The translations under genes and the position numbers were made by a program. Below the pieces are notes generated by a model. The model saw nothing but the letters and a program-made list of their open reading frames with translations. It was not told the origin of the DNA and searched no databases. Positions 25,657 through 36,203 of a stretch of DNA of 64,000 bases are shown one piece after another (position 1 is the stretch's first letter; each line of letters starts with the position of its first letter). Source of the stretch: Plasmodium relictum (lineage: Eukaryota > Apicomplexa > Aconoidasida > Haemosporida > Plasmodiidae). The DNA lies in contig NC_041683.1 of assembly GCF_900005765.1 (NCBI RefSeq), forward strand, positions 310,001-374,000, in the 5' to 3' direction.

Positions 25657-26633
25657 TTTTGTAGAACTTTTTCAGTTAGAATATATAAAATTTTAATACT
25701 ATTGAACTAATTTTTACTTTTATATATGTTAATGATAAGTTTTAATCATAGATATGTTTAAGAACTGCTTATTTATGTAAGCCTTAATAGTTAAATAAAA
25801 AAGATTTGGAAGGTTTCTTATTTATTTTGTTAAAATTTATTATTTAATTATTTTTTTTTTTTCTTTTTTTTTTCCTTTTTTTTTTTTTCTTTTTTTTTTT
25901 TCCACTAAAACATTTAATATTTTTTCTTTACTTTTTTTTTCTTTTTTATCTTATTAAGATGCAAATTATTTAACGCACTACATATTTTTACTATGCAAAA
26001 TTAAAAATAAGTGTGTGTTAAAAAAAAAAAGGACATAAAACTATATATACGAGATAAAGTTAGACAAGATATATGAAAACCTGTACTTTTTTAGGAAGGA
26101 AAAAATAATTACTAGATTTACTTAGCAGTAAAAAATTTTATTAATTTTCGGAGAGTTTTTTTTTTTATTTGTATCATTAATAATTTTGGAAATTAATTTA
26201 ATTTAAATTCTAAAAAATATCCACAAAAAAAAGGTAAATACGTTTTAAAATGAAAAAAATATAAAATATGAACTATATAACAAAGTGTTTTTGTACGTAT
26301 AATTTTATATATTAAAAAAAAAAAAATTAAGGAGAGTTACATAAACTTTAGAAGAATATTATTAAAAAGAAATATATATAAATATATATATATGTGCATA
26401 TAATAAAATAAAAAGAAAATAAGTATTAAAAATATTATGAGGAATAAAAAATTATGTTAATTTTTAAAAAGAAAAAAATTAAGGTATAAATACAACATTT
26501 TACTTCAAAAAAAAAATTTTTTTTTATTCTTAATTTTAAAAAATATGTTTTAAGTATTACAAATAATAAAATTAGGTATATTGAAAACAAAACATTTATT
26601 AATATTAAAGTGTTTAGAGAATTAAAACTTGTT
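25657..26633. other. Intergenic between RRM gene and APH
   Basis: About 1 kb. It has pyrimidine runs (25850-25960) just upstream of the RRM gene start, on the plus strand, and the APH 3' UTR at the right. Nothing else is supported. Confidence 0.5.
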
Positions 26634-27455
26634 TTATTTCATACTCATAACTTTTTTGAATGATTCTAAATTATTTTGCCAATTCTCTCTTTCTTCTCTA
26701 GTTTTAAAAATGAATAAATATGTACTTATTTGAACACTACTTACAGCTATCTCAAGTGATTTAAGATTATCAGCTTTAGTTCTTATTGATGTTATTTTAT
26801 TTAATGGAAATGATCCAATAGGTTTTTTTACTCCGTTTCCGTCTGCTTTTCCCTTATACCATTCAAGCATTTTCCCATCTTTTGAACATGTAACTTTAAC
26901 AGTTTCATGAAAAATAGCTGTTTTTATTTTAACAACTTTAGTTAATGTTTTTCTATATTGCTTAATTTTTTCATCTTTTATATCTTTAGCCGAAATATTT
27001 TCATCTGAACCATCAGTAGATAATTTATCATCATCTTCATCTTCTGTTTCTATTATCACCTTTCTAGCTGTTGGTGAATATGTAGGTCTTCTTCTAGCAC
27101 TTCTTATAGCATTAAGATTTATATTATTATTATTATTATTATTTTCATTATTGATTTCATATTTTCTATTATTGTTTAAATTATCATTTTTAGTTGTCTC
27201 ATTATGCGTTTGTTCATTTGATTCATATTTAAAATTTTCTAATAAGATAGTCAGTGATCCATTGTTTGGCTGATAAATAAAAAAATTAAAAAGAAACATA
27301 TGCACAAATGAATGCTTTATGAATTTTTATTTTTTCGTAAAATTTTTTTTTTTTAATTATTTTCATACCATCTGAGGATCGTAATTAATCAGTGGTCCAT
27401 CTGGCGTTCTTTTCCCCCATCTTTCATAGCAGCTATACGGAACTGTGTTCCCCAT
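26634..27455 (-). CDS. APH: Acylated pleckstrin-homology domain protein APH
   Basis: Two exons, 27369..27455 and 26634..27269, join in phase 0 for 240 residues. The true start is MGNTVPYSCYERWGKR in the small first exon. Gly2 with Asn3 is an N-myristoylation signal and Cys9 a likely palmitoylation site, the dual acylation that gives the family its name. After an Asn-rich linker (residues about 50-80) comes a C-terminal PH fold, about 125-240: KTAIFHETVKVTCSKDGKMLEWY, PIGSFPLNKITSIRTK, and the closing helix REERENWQNNLESF with its invariant Trp. APH is known in Toxoplasma and P. falciparum to sit on micronemes, bind phosphatidic acid and be needed for microneme secretion. An upstream false start in the intron (MHMFLF, 27305) must be ignored. 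Confidence 0.93.
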
Positions 27456-28242
27456 TTTTACTTTAATTCCTCTATTTTTTTTTTGTTAAATTTGAAAGAA
27501 AATATTATGGAGCGGAAAAATAATTAAGAAAAAAAAAAAGAAACTCAAAGAAAATAATATAAAATAAAATTTTTAAAGTATAAGTTCATTTATTTAATTT
27601 TTTTTTTTTATTGTTTTGAAGATTGTAATTAAATTTTACGTCTAGGCATCGAATTTAATAAATTTATATTTTACACACAATTATAATTTAGAAGATAACA
27701 AAAAAATAAAAAAAAATAAAAAAAAATAAAAAAGAAGAAAAAAAGAAAAATAATAAAAAAAAAAATAGTTAATCATTTAATATTGTATTTACATTATATA
27801 TTGCATGAAAAAAAAAAAAAAAAAATTTATATAAAATCAAATGAAAAAAAAAAATTTTTTTTTTAAATGAGATAAAAAAATATGTAATCACCAAATTACA
27901 ACATACATAAAAATATAGATTAAACAAGTGGAAGAAAATATATATATATTTTTATTTTTATGTTAAAATTAAGCTGTAACATATTTCTCATAAGGAATTT
28001 AGTTCCTGTAATAATTATATTAGATTTTTCATTTTTATAAATTTAAATTAATTTTATATTTTAGGGGAAAAAAAAAAAATGGATCAATGAACATTTTTTA
28101 AGTATTTTTAAGACTTTAATGAAGTGATTTCTCCATATACAATGTAATTTTATCAAAATGCTTGAAAAAAAAACTAATAGAAATAAAATATTTCTAATGA
28201 TAAACTATTGATGCAAATTAAAAAAGAAAAAAAGAGAAGAAA
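27456..28242. other. Intergenic, divergent promoters of APH and the NOG1-like GTPase
   Basis: About 0.8 kb with dense A runs (27540-27860), including (AAAAAT)n-like stretches at about 27700-27740. It serves both flanking genes head to head. No GTGCA-type motif was found by eye. Confidence 0.5.
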
Positions 28243-30030
28243 ATGAGTTTTATAGTAAAAGCCATTTTTTTATTACATATTTATGGGATAATTTTTTGTT
28301 TTCTTAAAAAAAGAAGTTATACTAGTAATAACAATTTTTTATATTTTAAAAAAAATTATATTTTAAGAATTATGAAATTTAGAAAAAATAAATGTATAAA
28401 TAAATATTATACATATCTATCTTTGATCAATGATAAAAATGATGAAATTAACAAAAAAAATCCTGCTGAAAGTGTAAAATTTTTTGACTTCTCACATATA
28501 TATAAACATTATAACTTGGATAAAAATAATCCATTCTATAAAAAAAAAGAAAATGAAAATGATATTAATGAAGCAGAAAATGGATATAATAAAAGCAATA
28601 GTATTAAGAATCAAAGCATTGAAAATATTCAAATAAAAAAATATAATTTAGAAAATAATTCAAATATAGAAACAAATAGTGATATTGTTAATAATAGAAA
28701 TAATAGTCTTTTAGTTAAAGATGATCCAAATAGGATACAAAAAGTAAAATTTGAAAATATATATAATTATAGTGATATATTTAAAGAAAAAGAAAAAAAA
28801 ATTGAAGTAAAAACGTATGTCGCAAATATTTTTCAGAAAATACCAAAATTTAAAGATAACATAAAAGTAATTAAAGATGCTTTGTTATATCTTAAGTTCA
28901 TAGAGAAAGGAAATTTATATTTAATTAAAAATGTTGATAAAAAGAGTATAAATTCTGAACCTTATGATGATTTATCAAAAAAAAGAAAAAAAGGGACAAA
29001 AAAAGACTTGATTAAATTAGAATTAACTAGTATTTATAATAATATAAATAAAGAAAAACATACCAAAAAAAGAATATGTAAAGAATGTTGCATTAAAGTA
29101 GATTTATATACAAAACTTTTATCTAGACCATTAAACAATATATATAATCTGCATAAAAACCTAAAAAGATTTTTACATCCATTTCAGTATAGCTTATACG
29201 AAAATGCTATATCTAATTTATATAAGGATGGAGAGGTTTCCAATTCACTCACTGATGTTTTAAATAATATTTTAGAGGTTAGAAAATTAATAACATTAAC
29301 TGGTAAAACTTATGCAGGTCAGTTGAAATATTTAAAAACATGTAGAGAAATATTTGGTAAATTAAATGAAGCTATAATAGACATAAATATTATATTACAA
29401 TCAGGAAGAAAATGGTTGGATGCACATAATTCTTATATAAAAAAAATTAGAAAAATAAAATATATTGATATAACAAAGCCTGCTATATCAATAATAGGTT
29501 GCACTAATGTAGGAAAAAGTAGTATTCTTAATTCAATTACAAATTCAAAATCCAAAATAGCAGATTATAATTTTACAACAAAAGAATTTAATTTAGGTCA
29601 TTACTCTTTTAATGATGAAAATGATATACATACAGCACAAATAATGGATTTACCAGGTTTAATAAATCGTCCAGAAGAAAAAAGAAATCTCATGGAAAAG
29701 TTAACTCTTTCATCTTTAAAAAATTTGCCTTCAGCAGTTATATATGTTTTTGATCCTTTAAAAAAAGATGATCATAAATACTCGTCTTTAAAATCTCAAA
29801 TAGACATTCGATATTATTTAAGGGGATTATTTCCTTTTAGACCTTGGATTGATGTTATAACAAAATCAGATTTAATAGATTTTGATCAAGTTAATTTACC
29901 TAAGGATATAAAAGAAAATTCAGTATTTATTTCTACAGAAAAAAAAGATTCTTTATTGCCTTTAAAAGAAAAAATAAAAGAAGTAACATTTAAATTAACA
30001 AGCTTTTTGAACAAACATACAGAAGAATGA
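28243..30030 (+). CDS. NOG1/Obg-family GTPase, probably apicoplast ribosome biogenesis
   Basis: Single exon, 595 residues. The G domain has G1 GCTNVGKSS (419-427), G3 DLPG (469-472) and G4 TKSD (540-543); Thr codons after G1 supply G2. The preceding helical domain (RPLNNIYNLHKNLKRFLHPFQ onward, about 290-400) and the segment GRKWLDAHNSYIKKIRKIKY match the NOG1 N-terminal bundle that lies directly before the G domain. Cytosolic NOG1 matures the 60S subunit. This protein instead begins with a hydrophobic signal (IVKAIFLLHIYGIIFCFL) and about 200 residues rich in Lys and Asn, as in apicoplast leaders. Plants have a plastid NOG1-like GTPase, so a role in apicoplast large-subunit assembly is inferred. 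The C-terminal NOG1 extension is absent, in keeping with an organellar form. Confidence 0.85.
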   Translation: MSFIVKAIFLLHIYGIIFCFLKKRSYTSNNNFLYFKKNYILRIMKFRKNKCINKYYTYLSLINDKNDEINKKNPAESVKFFDFSHIYKHYNLDKNNPFYKKKENENDINEAENGYNKSNSIKNQSIENIQIKKYNLENNSNIETNSDIVNNRNNSLLVKDDPNRIQKVKFENIYNYSDIFKEKEKKIEVKTYVANIFQKIPKFKDNIKVIKDALLYLKFIEKGNLYLIKNVDKKSINSEPYDDLSKKRKKGTKKDLIKLELTSIYNNINKEKHTKKRICKECCIKVDLYTKLLSRPLNNIYNLHKNLKRFLHPFQYSLYENAISNLYKDGEVSNSLTDVLNNILEVRKLITLTGKTYAGQLKYLKTCREIFGKLNEAIIDINIILQSGRKWLDAHNSYIKKIRKIKYIDITKPAISIIGCTNVGKSSILNSITNSKSKIADYNFTTKEFNLGHYSFNDENDIHTAQIMDLPGLINRPEEKRNLMEKLTLSSLKNLPSAVIYVFDPLKKDDHKYSSLKSQIDIRYYLRGLFPFRPWIDVITKSDLIDFDQVNLPKDIKENSVFISTEKKDSLLPLKEKIKEVTFKLTSFLNKHTEE

Positions 30031-30862
30031 TTTTTTTTTTTTTTTAGTGTTTCACAGGAGTATGATGAATATTTTATTCTTTAATTATTTTTAAATATTT
30101 ACTCATTAAATATATAAAAAAAGTTATAAAAATAAGAAAAATGATACAATGTGATCTAAAATATGAATATGAAAAAAAAAAGTATAAATCAAGATGAAAT
30201 AATTTATTATATAATTAATTTTATTTATCACAATTTTTTTTTGTACTTTTTTATTTATGGCTTCAATAATAGTTTTTAATTAGTTTTTATATATTTATAA
30301 TTTTTTTTTAATTTTTGAGGATATTTTAATTTTTTAAAATTTTATATCATTAAAGTATTTTTATGTCTAGTAAATACACCATATTTTGTGGTTACTTATT
30401 CTTTTTTATACACTTTAAATCTGGTATATTTCTATATATTATATTTTATCTTTTTTTTTTTTTTCTTCTCATATTATAAACATTTATCATATGTATTTAT
30501 ATTTAAATATATTAAAAATGATTCTTCCTTTTTTAGTATTAAATTAGATATATTGTTAATTTTAATTATTTGGTTATTTTTATAATTTTTTTTCATTACC
30601 AAATTAAAATTGTGAATACCCAATATTGTATTTTAAACATTTTATCTAATCACTTTAGATAATTTTTTTTATTTTTTTAAAAATTATATATTATTATGTG
30701 TAATTTTTTTTATTTAAAATTATATTCTTTTTTGATAAAATATTATAATAAAAAAAGATGTTACATTTATTAGCGAAATTCATTGATATATATAGTTTAT
30801 ATATATTTGCTAAGGGATCTGTATCTCCAATTATTTTGCAGTATTTTGAAAGACGAATTATT
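30031..30862. other. Intergenic between convergent genes
   Basis: Two 3' UTRs meet here. T-rich, with a T run at 30031-30045 just after the GTPase stop. A 65-codon Phe/Tyr-rich frame at 30388-30585 lacks an ATG start and is not called. Confidence 0.5.
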
Positions 30863-31903
30863 CTAATTTGTATTTTCAGTTGAATATGTATTAAAGCTTA
30901 TATCTGTGTTTTCACTACTAACATTGGATAAATTTAGTTCGTCAGAAAATTTTAAATACTGTTTTTGTGATGATATTTCTGTACTTAATTGTTTTTTTTT
31001 TTTAATTTCATGAGATAAACTTAATTTTAAGGGAAGAGAACAATTATATATATTAAGTTTATTTTCTTCTATTTTCTTTATTTCTTTATCTTCTTTTAAT
31101 TCTTCGACTTCCTTTATAATTTCATTTTCATTTATTTCTTCTATTTCCCCAATATTTTTTTTCTCATATTTCTCGTTAATTTCTTCTCTTTCTTCTTTCT
31201 TTTCGAGTATATCTTCTTTTGTAGTTTGTTCTATTTTCTTTTGTTCACTATTTTTTTTTTCATGATCAATTTTGCATAATTCTCCACTAGTTTCTGGAAT
31301 ACCGGAGGCTTTATTTCTATTAGTTCCATTTTTATCTAAAATTTTTTGATTTTGGACATTTGGCAATTTCACAGTTTTTTCCATAACCTCAGTTTTTAAT
31401 ATGGGAACAACTCTTTCAACAACATGATTTAATTTTTTATATTTTATGTTGTTCCTATGTAAGTATACCAATTTTTCTTGAATTTTATTTTTTATTTCAA
31501 TTTTTGGTATTTCATAAATTTTTTCTTTTTCAATGATTCTTGGAATATATTTTATTTTTTCCTTATAAATAGGAACTTTTACTTCCTTAATTTTATAAAC
31601 AGGGCCTATATATGGAACATAAACATTCTTATATATTATATTTTTTTTATTTATTATACGTTCTTTATATATATATCGGGGCACTTCCACTAATTTTGTG
31701 GTTGTTAGAGGATTCAATATTTTCATATATTTGTCAATAAAATTTACTGGTTTATTTGGTTCATTTTTATCGTTTGCATTTACTATATTATACCTAAAAC
31801 AAAAAGGATCTTTTAAAAAGTTAATACTAACACCATTTGTTTGAATATTGTATCCAGCATCCATTTCGGGAATAAATGGCCCATTAAAGAGAACTGTGCG
31901 CAT
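30863..31903 (-). CDS. Alveolin-like inner membrane complex protein
   Basis: Single exon, 346 residues, ATG at 31903. Residues about 70-180 carry the alveolin signature of Val/Ile-Pro repeats with alternating charged residues: VEVPRYIYKERI, VYVPYIGPVYKIKEVKVP, IYKEKIKYIPRIIEKEKI and EIPKIEIKNK. Alveolins form the filament network under the inner membrane complex of apicomplexan zoites. The C-terminal half is a charged Glu/Lys/Ile coiled-coil-like tail. There is no signal peptide or membrane segment, as expected. It is shorter than most IMC1 family members and has only one repeat block, so its exact IMC1 letter cannot be given. It sits between APH and ARO, other proteins of the invasive stages. 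Confidence 0.83.
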   Translation of the reverse strand: MRTVLFNGPFIPEMDAGYNIQTNGVSINFLKDPFCFRYNIVNANDKNEPNKPVNFIDKYMKILNPLTTTKLVEVPRYIYKERIINKKNIIYKNVYVPYIGPVYKIKEVKVPIYKEKIKYIPRIIEKEKIYEIPKIEIKNKIQEKLVYLHRNNIKYKKLNHVVERVVPILKTEVMEKTVKLPNVQNQKILDKNGTNRNKASGIPETSGELCKIDHEKKNSEQKKIEQTTKEDILEKKEEREEINEKYEKKNIGEIEEINENEIIKEVEELKEDKEIKKIEENKLNIYNCSLPLKLSLSHEIKKKKQLSTEISSQKQYLKFSDELNLSNVSSENTDISFNTYSTENTN

Positions 31904-31953
31904 ATTAAAAATATATTTTAAAAATACAGAAAAAATAAAAAAAGCAAATTAAA

Positions 31954-31980
31954 ATTTAGCCCCAATGCTGTGGGTTAAAT
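31954..31980 (+). ncRNA. GC-richer hairpin upstream of the alveolin gene (candidate)
   Basis: ATTTAGCCC (31954-31962) pairs with GGGTTAAAT (31972-31980) across a 9-base loop, making a 9-bp stem with one G-U pair. That odd pair is G-U only in a plus-strand RNA; in a minus-strand RNA it would be a C-A mismatch. The stem lies 51 bases upstream of the alveolin ATG. It may be a cis element or part of an antisense RNA. Confidence 0.3.
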
Positions 31981-32189
31981 GAAACATAACATTATATTTA
32001 ACTAAGAATTTTTTCACAGTTTAAAATTTCAAAAAGTATGTTATTATGAATTGAGAATTAAAATTATTTTTATTTAGTTATTCTTTTCATAAGCACAATT
32101 AAAAATTGTAATTTTACATCTTGTATATATTTTATTGAATATATTATGACAAGAATATAATGAAAATTTTTAATAAATATTTTTAATTA

Positions 32190-32502
32190 TTAAAAGTCTA
32201 AAAATTGAAAAAAAAAAAGTCTATATGTAGAAGTGAACAAATATTCAAAATATAATGTCAAGTTTTGATTCATTTTTTTTAAAATTAAAGCTATACAAAA
32301 AAGATTAATAGCTATTAAAAAAAAAAATAAATGTACGGTCATGTAATTTCTTTTAAAAATAGGTAATGTATTATTTTTTTTATTAACAGGCAAATTAATT
32401 TTTTTTTTTGTGAATAATTTATTTATAAGCAAAACATTTAATGATTACTTACCAATTTTTGTCTAAATTTTCATTACATTGTATAATTAAATTTTTGTTC
32501 AT
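32190..32502 (-). other. Possible small two-exon gene or 5' UTR intron (uncertain)
   Basis: An ATG at 32502 opens MNKNLIIQCNENLDKN, and the exon ends at 32453 with a consensus donor GTAAGT (phase 2). The nearest acceptor (before 32349) leads to an open frame of 52 codons with one membrane helix (LFFFLIAINLFCIALIL). The joined codon, however, is TG|A, a stop. A later acceptor (before 32290) gives a 31-residue product instead. Translation could also begin at the internal ATG of the second exon (MTVHLFFFL). Nothing here is recognised; transcript data are needed to say whether it is coding. Confidence 0.25.
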
Positions 32503-33151
32503 TTGAGATACATTATTTACAATGTATTATTTTATTTTAATATAATTTCAAAAATTTAACATTTTAGTTTGTTTACTTGAATTAATAAAAAAAAAAAAGT
32601 GGCTAAAGGTTTTCGTTATTATTAATATTTCTTTTCCAAAAGATTTTTATGATTTGATAAAATATAAAAATTTTAATTCAAAAAATTAACAAAATAATTT
32701 ATTAAATCTACACATAACAACTAACTTTAGTATTACTATTGTTAAATAAATATTAATACGACATATTTAAAAAAGAAAAATGTGATAGCAATATTATAGT
32801 TATTGAAAAATAATATATGCTACTATCTAATAAAAATGTATATGAAAATTTCAACTGAGAATATTCTTTAAAGAAGAAGAATATTTTTAGCCCATATTAA
32901 GAATTTTAGAAAAATTCTGTTGTTTTTGTACAAGAAAAATTTCCTTAAATTATTTATCTTTATAGCGAAATAAAAAAAGAAAGATAAAAATGTATTAAAA
33001 AAAAATATGGCACACACCAAAACTACACACTTCCAAAAAAAAAAAAATTAAAATTCGTTCACTATATCATAACTGTGATAAGAAGAAAAAAAAAATTTAT
33101 AAGTCAATTCTATTGTATATACTTAAAATAAATTTTGAACTAAGAGCTTCT

Positions 33152-33174
33152 GAGTGTGCAAATAAATCACGCTC
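33152..33174 (+). ncRNA. GC-richer hairpin upstream of ARO (candidate structured RNA)
   Basis: GAGTGTG (33152-33158) pairs with CACGCTC (33168-33174) over a 9-base loop, with one U-G wobble that is favourable only in plus-strand RNA. The surrounding 33140-33200 stretch is clearly richer in G and C than the rest of the spacer, which in this genome often marks noncoding RNA or a regulatory element. No full snoRNA box set could be assembled. Confidence 0.3.
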
Positions 33175-33390
33175 CTTTATATGATGGAAAGTTAGTTTAT
33201 GCAACTGTAAAATTTATTTTGAAACTTTCTTATTTTAAAAAATCATATATTAAAAAAGTTCATTTTGGATCATTAAACTGCATTATAAAAATAAAAAATA
33301 AATGTTTTTAAATGCAATAGAACAAAAAAAAAATAGTAAGAAAATTTTATATAAAGAAGGAATGAAAAAAAAAAAATAGAAGTGTGCAAA
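33154..33390 (+). promoter_or_regulatory. Paired GTGTGCAAAT sites upstream of ARO
   Basis: GTGTGCAAAT occurs at 33154-33163 and again at 33381-33390, about 655 and 428 bases before the ARO ATG. The GTGCA core resembles the word bound by the ApiAP2 factor AP2-I, which controls invasion genes. The first copy overlaps the hairpin. Function is inferred from the motif only. Confidence 0.35.
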
Positions 33391-33808
33391 TTTGTTTAAT
33401 ACTATTTTATTGTTTAAAAAATAAAAAAAATATAATAAATATACGAATAGTTATTTGTTCAGAAAGGCTATTTGTTATAATTCTTAAATTAAGAAAACAT
33501 AAAAAAAAAAGTTACTATGACATAAAAGGATGTTGTTTAAACATCTATTAACGCTATTAAACGACAAAAAAAAAAAAATATATATATATACATATATTTG
33601 TTCTTATATTTATGCACAGGTAAATAAGATATTAATAAAATTAGAATTAAAAAAAATAACATTTTGAATTCATGTTTTTCTTTCGAGTTCCTTTTAAAAG
33701 GAAAATATGTTTTCAAATACAAAATTTACATTGTAAGGCAAAATCATATGATTATGTTTTAGATTTAATTAAAATATTAATTTATTTTTTATTAAACCCA
33801 AAGAAATT

Positions 33809-35775
33809 ATGGGAAATCACTGTTGTGCAGGAAGAGATGTAAAAAAAATAAAAAATAAAATTTTTTTTTTTTAAAATTACATAAAGAGAAAAATTATTAA
33901 TTGATAATATATTATAAATGTATTTTCTACACATGTTACTTTTATTATTTTAATATTCATTAATAATATATATTATTTTTTTAATATAAGTTGCTTTATA
34001 AAAATAAATTACACGAATTTGGTAAAGAGGGGTCAAAAACTTTAAGAAAACTATTATCCTTTACAAGTAAACTTTTTAATTCTTCAAATATATATTGAAC
34101 TTTTCCATATATACTTGAACATAAAATCTAAATTTAGGTTTCTTTGTTTAAATTATTTAAAAAAAATTGTAAACAAAATAATTTCGTTATTTTTTTAGGT
34201 AATGATATTCTAAGGTTTGATAAGGCATATGATGAAAATGATGTACAAGAATTCGTTAATTTATGCTCATCTACTTGTGAAGTATAAATATATATCTATA
34301 TGAAAAATAATTTTACTGTGATAATCTGCCTATGAATATTTTTATTTTCTTTAAATCAGATAGAAAAATTGGAGGATAGAATGCATCCTTGGGCTGCAGA
34401 TCCGAAAACAATTGGTGCATTATCAGCGACTCAGTTAGCAATATTAGCTAGTAAAGAAAGTAATGAAAAATTAAAATAAAAAAAAAAATAAAAGATTTTA
34501 AAGTAAATATATGTGTGCATGATAAATTGATTATATTTAAATACATAATTATATTGTTCCATAAATATTTTTTGTTAGACGAACCACATTACAAAGATGC
34601 AATTCGTGAAGCTGATGGAATACCTGTCCTTATAAATTTGTTAAAATCACATGTAATAAACAATTCAAAAAAATTATTTCAATATAATTAGAAATATATT
34701 CTAAAATTTTATTATTATTTTTTTTTAAATAGGAATTAGATAGAATACATGCTTCTGTAGTTGCTTTGTCATTTTTATCAGTTGATAGTTAGAAAAAAAT
34801 AACAATTCAAAATAATTATAATTTTTTAAATACATAATACTTAATGTTGTTCAGATGTAAAAAATTGCATTTGCATGTTCGAGAATGGTGCTTTACCATA
34901 TTTAATTAGTGGAATGAAGTCAAATATAGATGGGATGAAAGCAGCTTGTGCACAAACATGTAGAAATATTTTTGTTTTAGGTATATATATAAAAAAAAAA
35001 AAAATATAATAATTTTTGGTATTATATATTAATTTATAATCACTTCCTTATTTCTTTAGATAAAAAATATAAAAAGGAGTTTTTAAAATTAGGAGGGATC
35101 GCTCAACTTGTGAATTTATTAGAACTGTTATAATTAAAATAAAATTAAATATATGCTATTAGTCACTTTTATTTAATTTTTTGTTTTTTTTTTAATATCT
35201 TTAGGTCATCAAATTATGATGATAGTCAACCTCTATACACTCAATTAGAAGCGATTTATCATTTAGAAGATTTTATATTGGTTTGTGCTAAATAATATAT
35301 ATATATTTTTACACATAGCATATATATAAAGCATAATGAGATACATTTTAAAATGTATATAAAAAAAAAAAAAAATGAAATCCTTATTCTATTTTACTTT
35401 ATCCTTTTGATTTTTCTGACTTAGAATGATGGGGATGAAATACCTGAATTTTTGGAAGCAGTTAAAAATTCTAATGCAATTAATAATTTAAAAAATCTTC
35501 AACAGGTACTAAAAAAACATATATGTTTTTTTGAAACATTTATAAATATATGTACTAAATATAAAATAGTAGAGATGATTTTAAATAATGGAAATGATAA
35601 AAATGGAATTCTTTTTATAAGAATTCTAAATAAAGATAAATATGAGTAAAATAGAAAATTTTTTAATTTAAAAAATAATTAAATTAATAACTTTGATTTA
35701 ATTTCTCTTTTTTAGTGTCCTGAACAAGATTTAGCAGAGGCTTCAAATGTTCTTTTATTGAGACTCACTGATTAA
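33809..35775 (+). CDS. ARO: Armadillo repeats only protein ARO (rhoptry surface)
   Basis: Eleven exons: 33809..33838, 33991..34066, 34199..34281, 34360..34459, 34579..34652, 34733..34787, 34855..34980, 35060..35126, 35205..35280, 35425..35505 and 35716..35775. All phases fit, for 275 residues, the usual ARO length. It starts MGNHCCAGRD: Gly2 is myristoylated and Cys5 and Cys6 are palmitoylated in known AROs, which anchors the protein to the rhoptry surface. The rest is armadillo helices, for example LLYKNKLHEFGKEGSKTLRK, EADGIPVLINLLKSH, LGGIAQLVNLLEL and a closing ASNVLLLRLTD. ARO positions rhoptries at the cell apex, working with its partners AIP and myosin F. An open frame at 35452-35649 is only exon 10 read through its intron. 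Confidence 0.96.
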
Positions 35776-36203
35776 TACTTTATGTCATAATTTTTTTTAT
35801 TATTGTTATTTTTTCATTCTTTTTTATTTTTTTTTTTTTAAGTATACAAAAAATATATTACCTATTAAAACTATATAATTATTAAAATTTTGCTATACAT
35901 TTTATTTTATATATTTCTTTATTATTTGATATGCTTTTATATTTTTTAATTTATTTAAATATAAATTTTCTTTCTAAAATTGATTTAAATAAATATATAA
36001 GCATAAAAAATTTTCATTTGATAAAAAGTTATAAATTTTAATAATTTTAAAATAGATTCTTTAATTTTTTTAAAATAAAAATTTACATTGTTATGTTTGT
36101 ATATAAGAAACGCACAATTACTTTAATTTTACATTTTATTGGAATGCATATATAGAAATAAATTCAAGGATAAATACATATTTATTTTTTTTATTTATAA
36201 TTT
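35776..36203. other. Intergenic between convergent ARO and GET3
   Basis: T-rich on the left and A/T mixed on the right; the two 3' UTRs. Nothing else is seen. Confidence 0.5.

Larger units (their letters stand above)
31981..33808. other. Intergenic, divergent alveolin and ARO promoters
   Basis: About 1.8 kb, AT-rich, holding both promoters. It contains a possible tiny spliced gene (32190-32502), a GC-richer hairpin (33152-33174) and two copies of GTGTGCAAAT (33154 and 33381). A minus-strand frame at 33537-33722 has no ATG start and is not called. Confidence 0.5.

Noticed and set aside
31900-32190. SECIS element for a possible selenoprotein
   Set aside because: Looked for the ATGA..AA..GA core on the minus strand after the small frame at 32190; none with a proper stem was found.
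33070-33200. Box C/D or H/ACA snoRNA
   Set aside because: Imperfect C-like (GTGATAA) and CTGA words occur, but no terminal stem or full box order fits.
33537-33722. 61-codon minus-strand frame upstream of ARO
   Set aside because: No ATG at the start and homopolymeric content; likely ARO 5' region.
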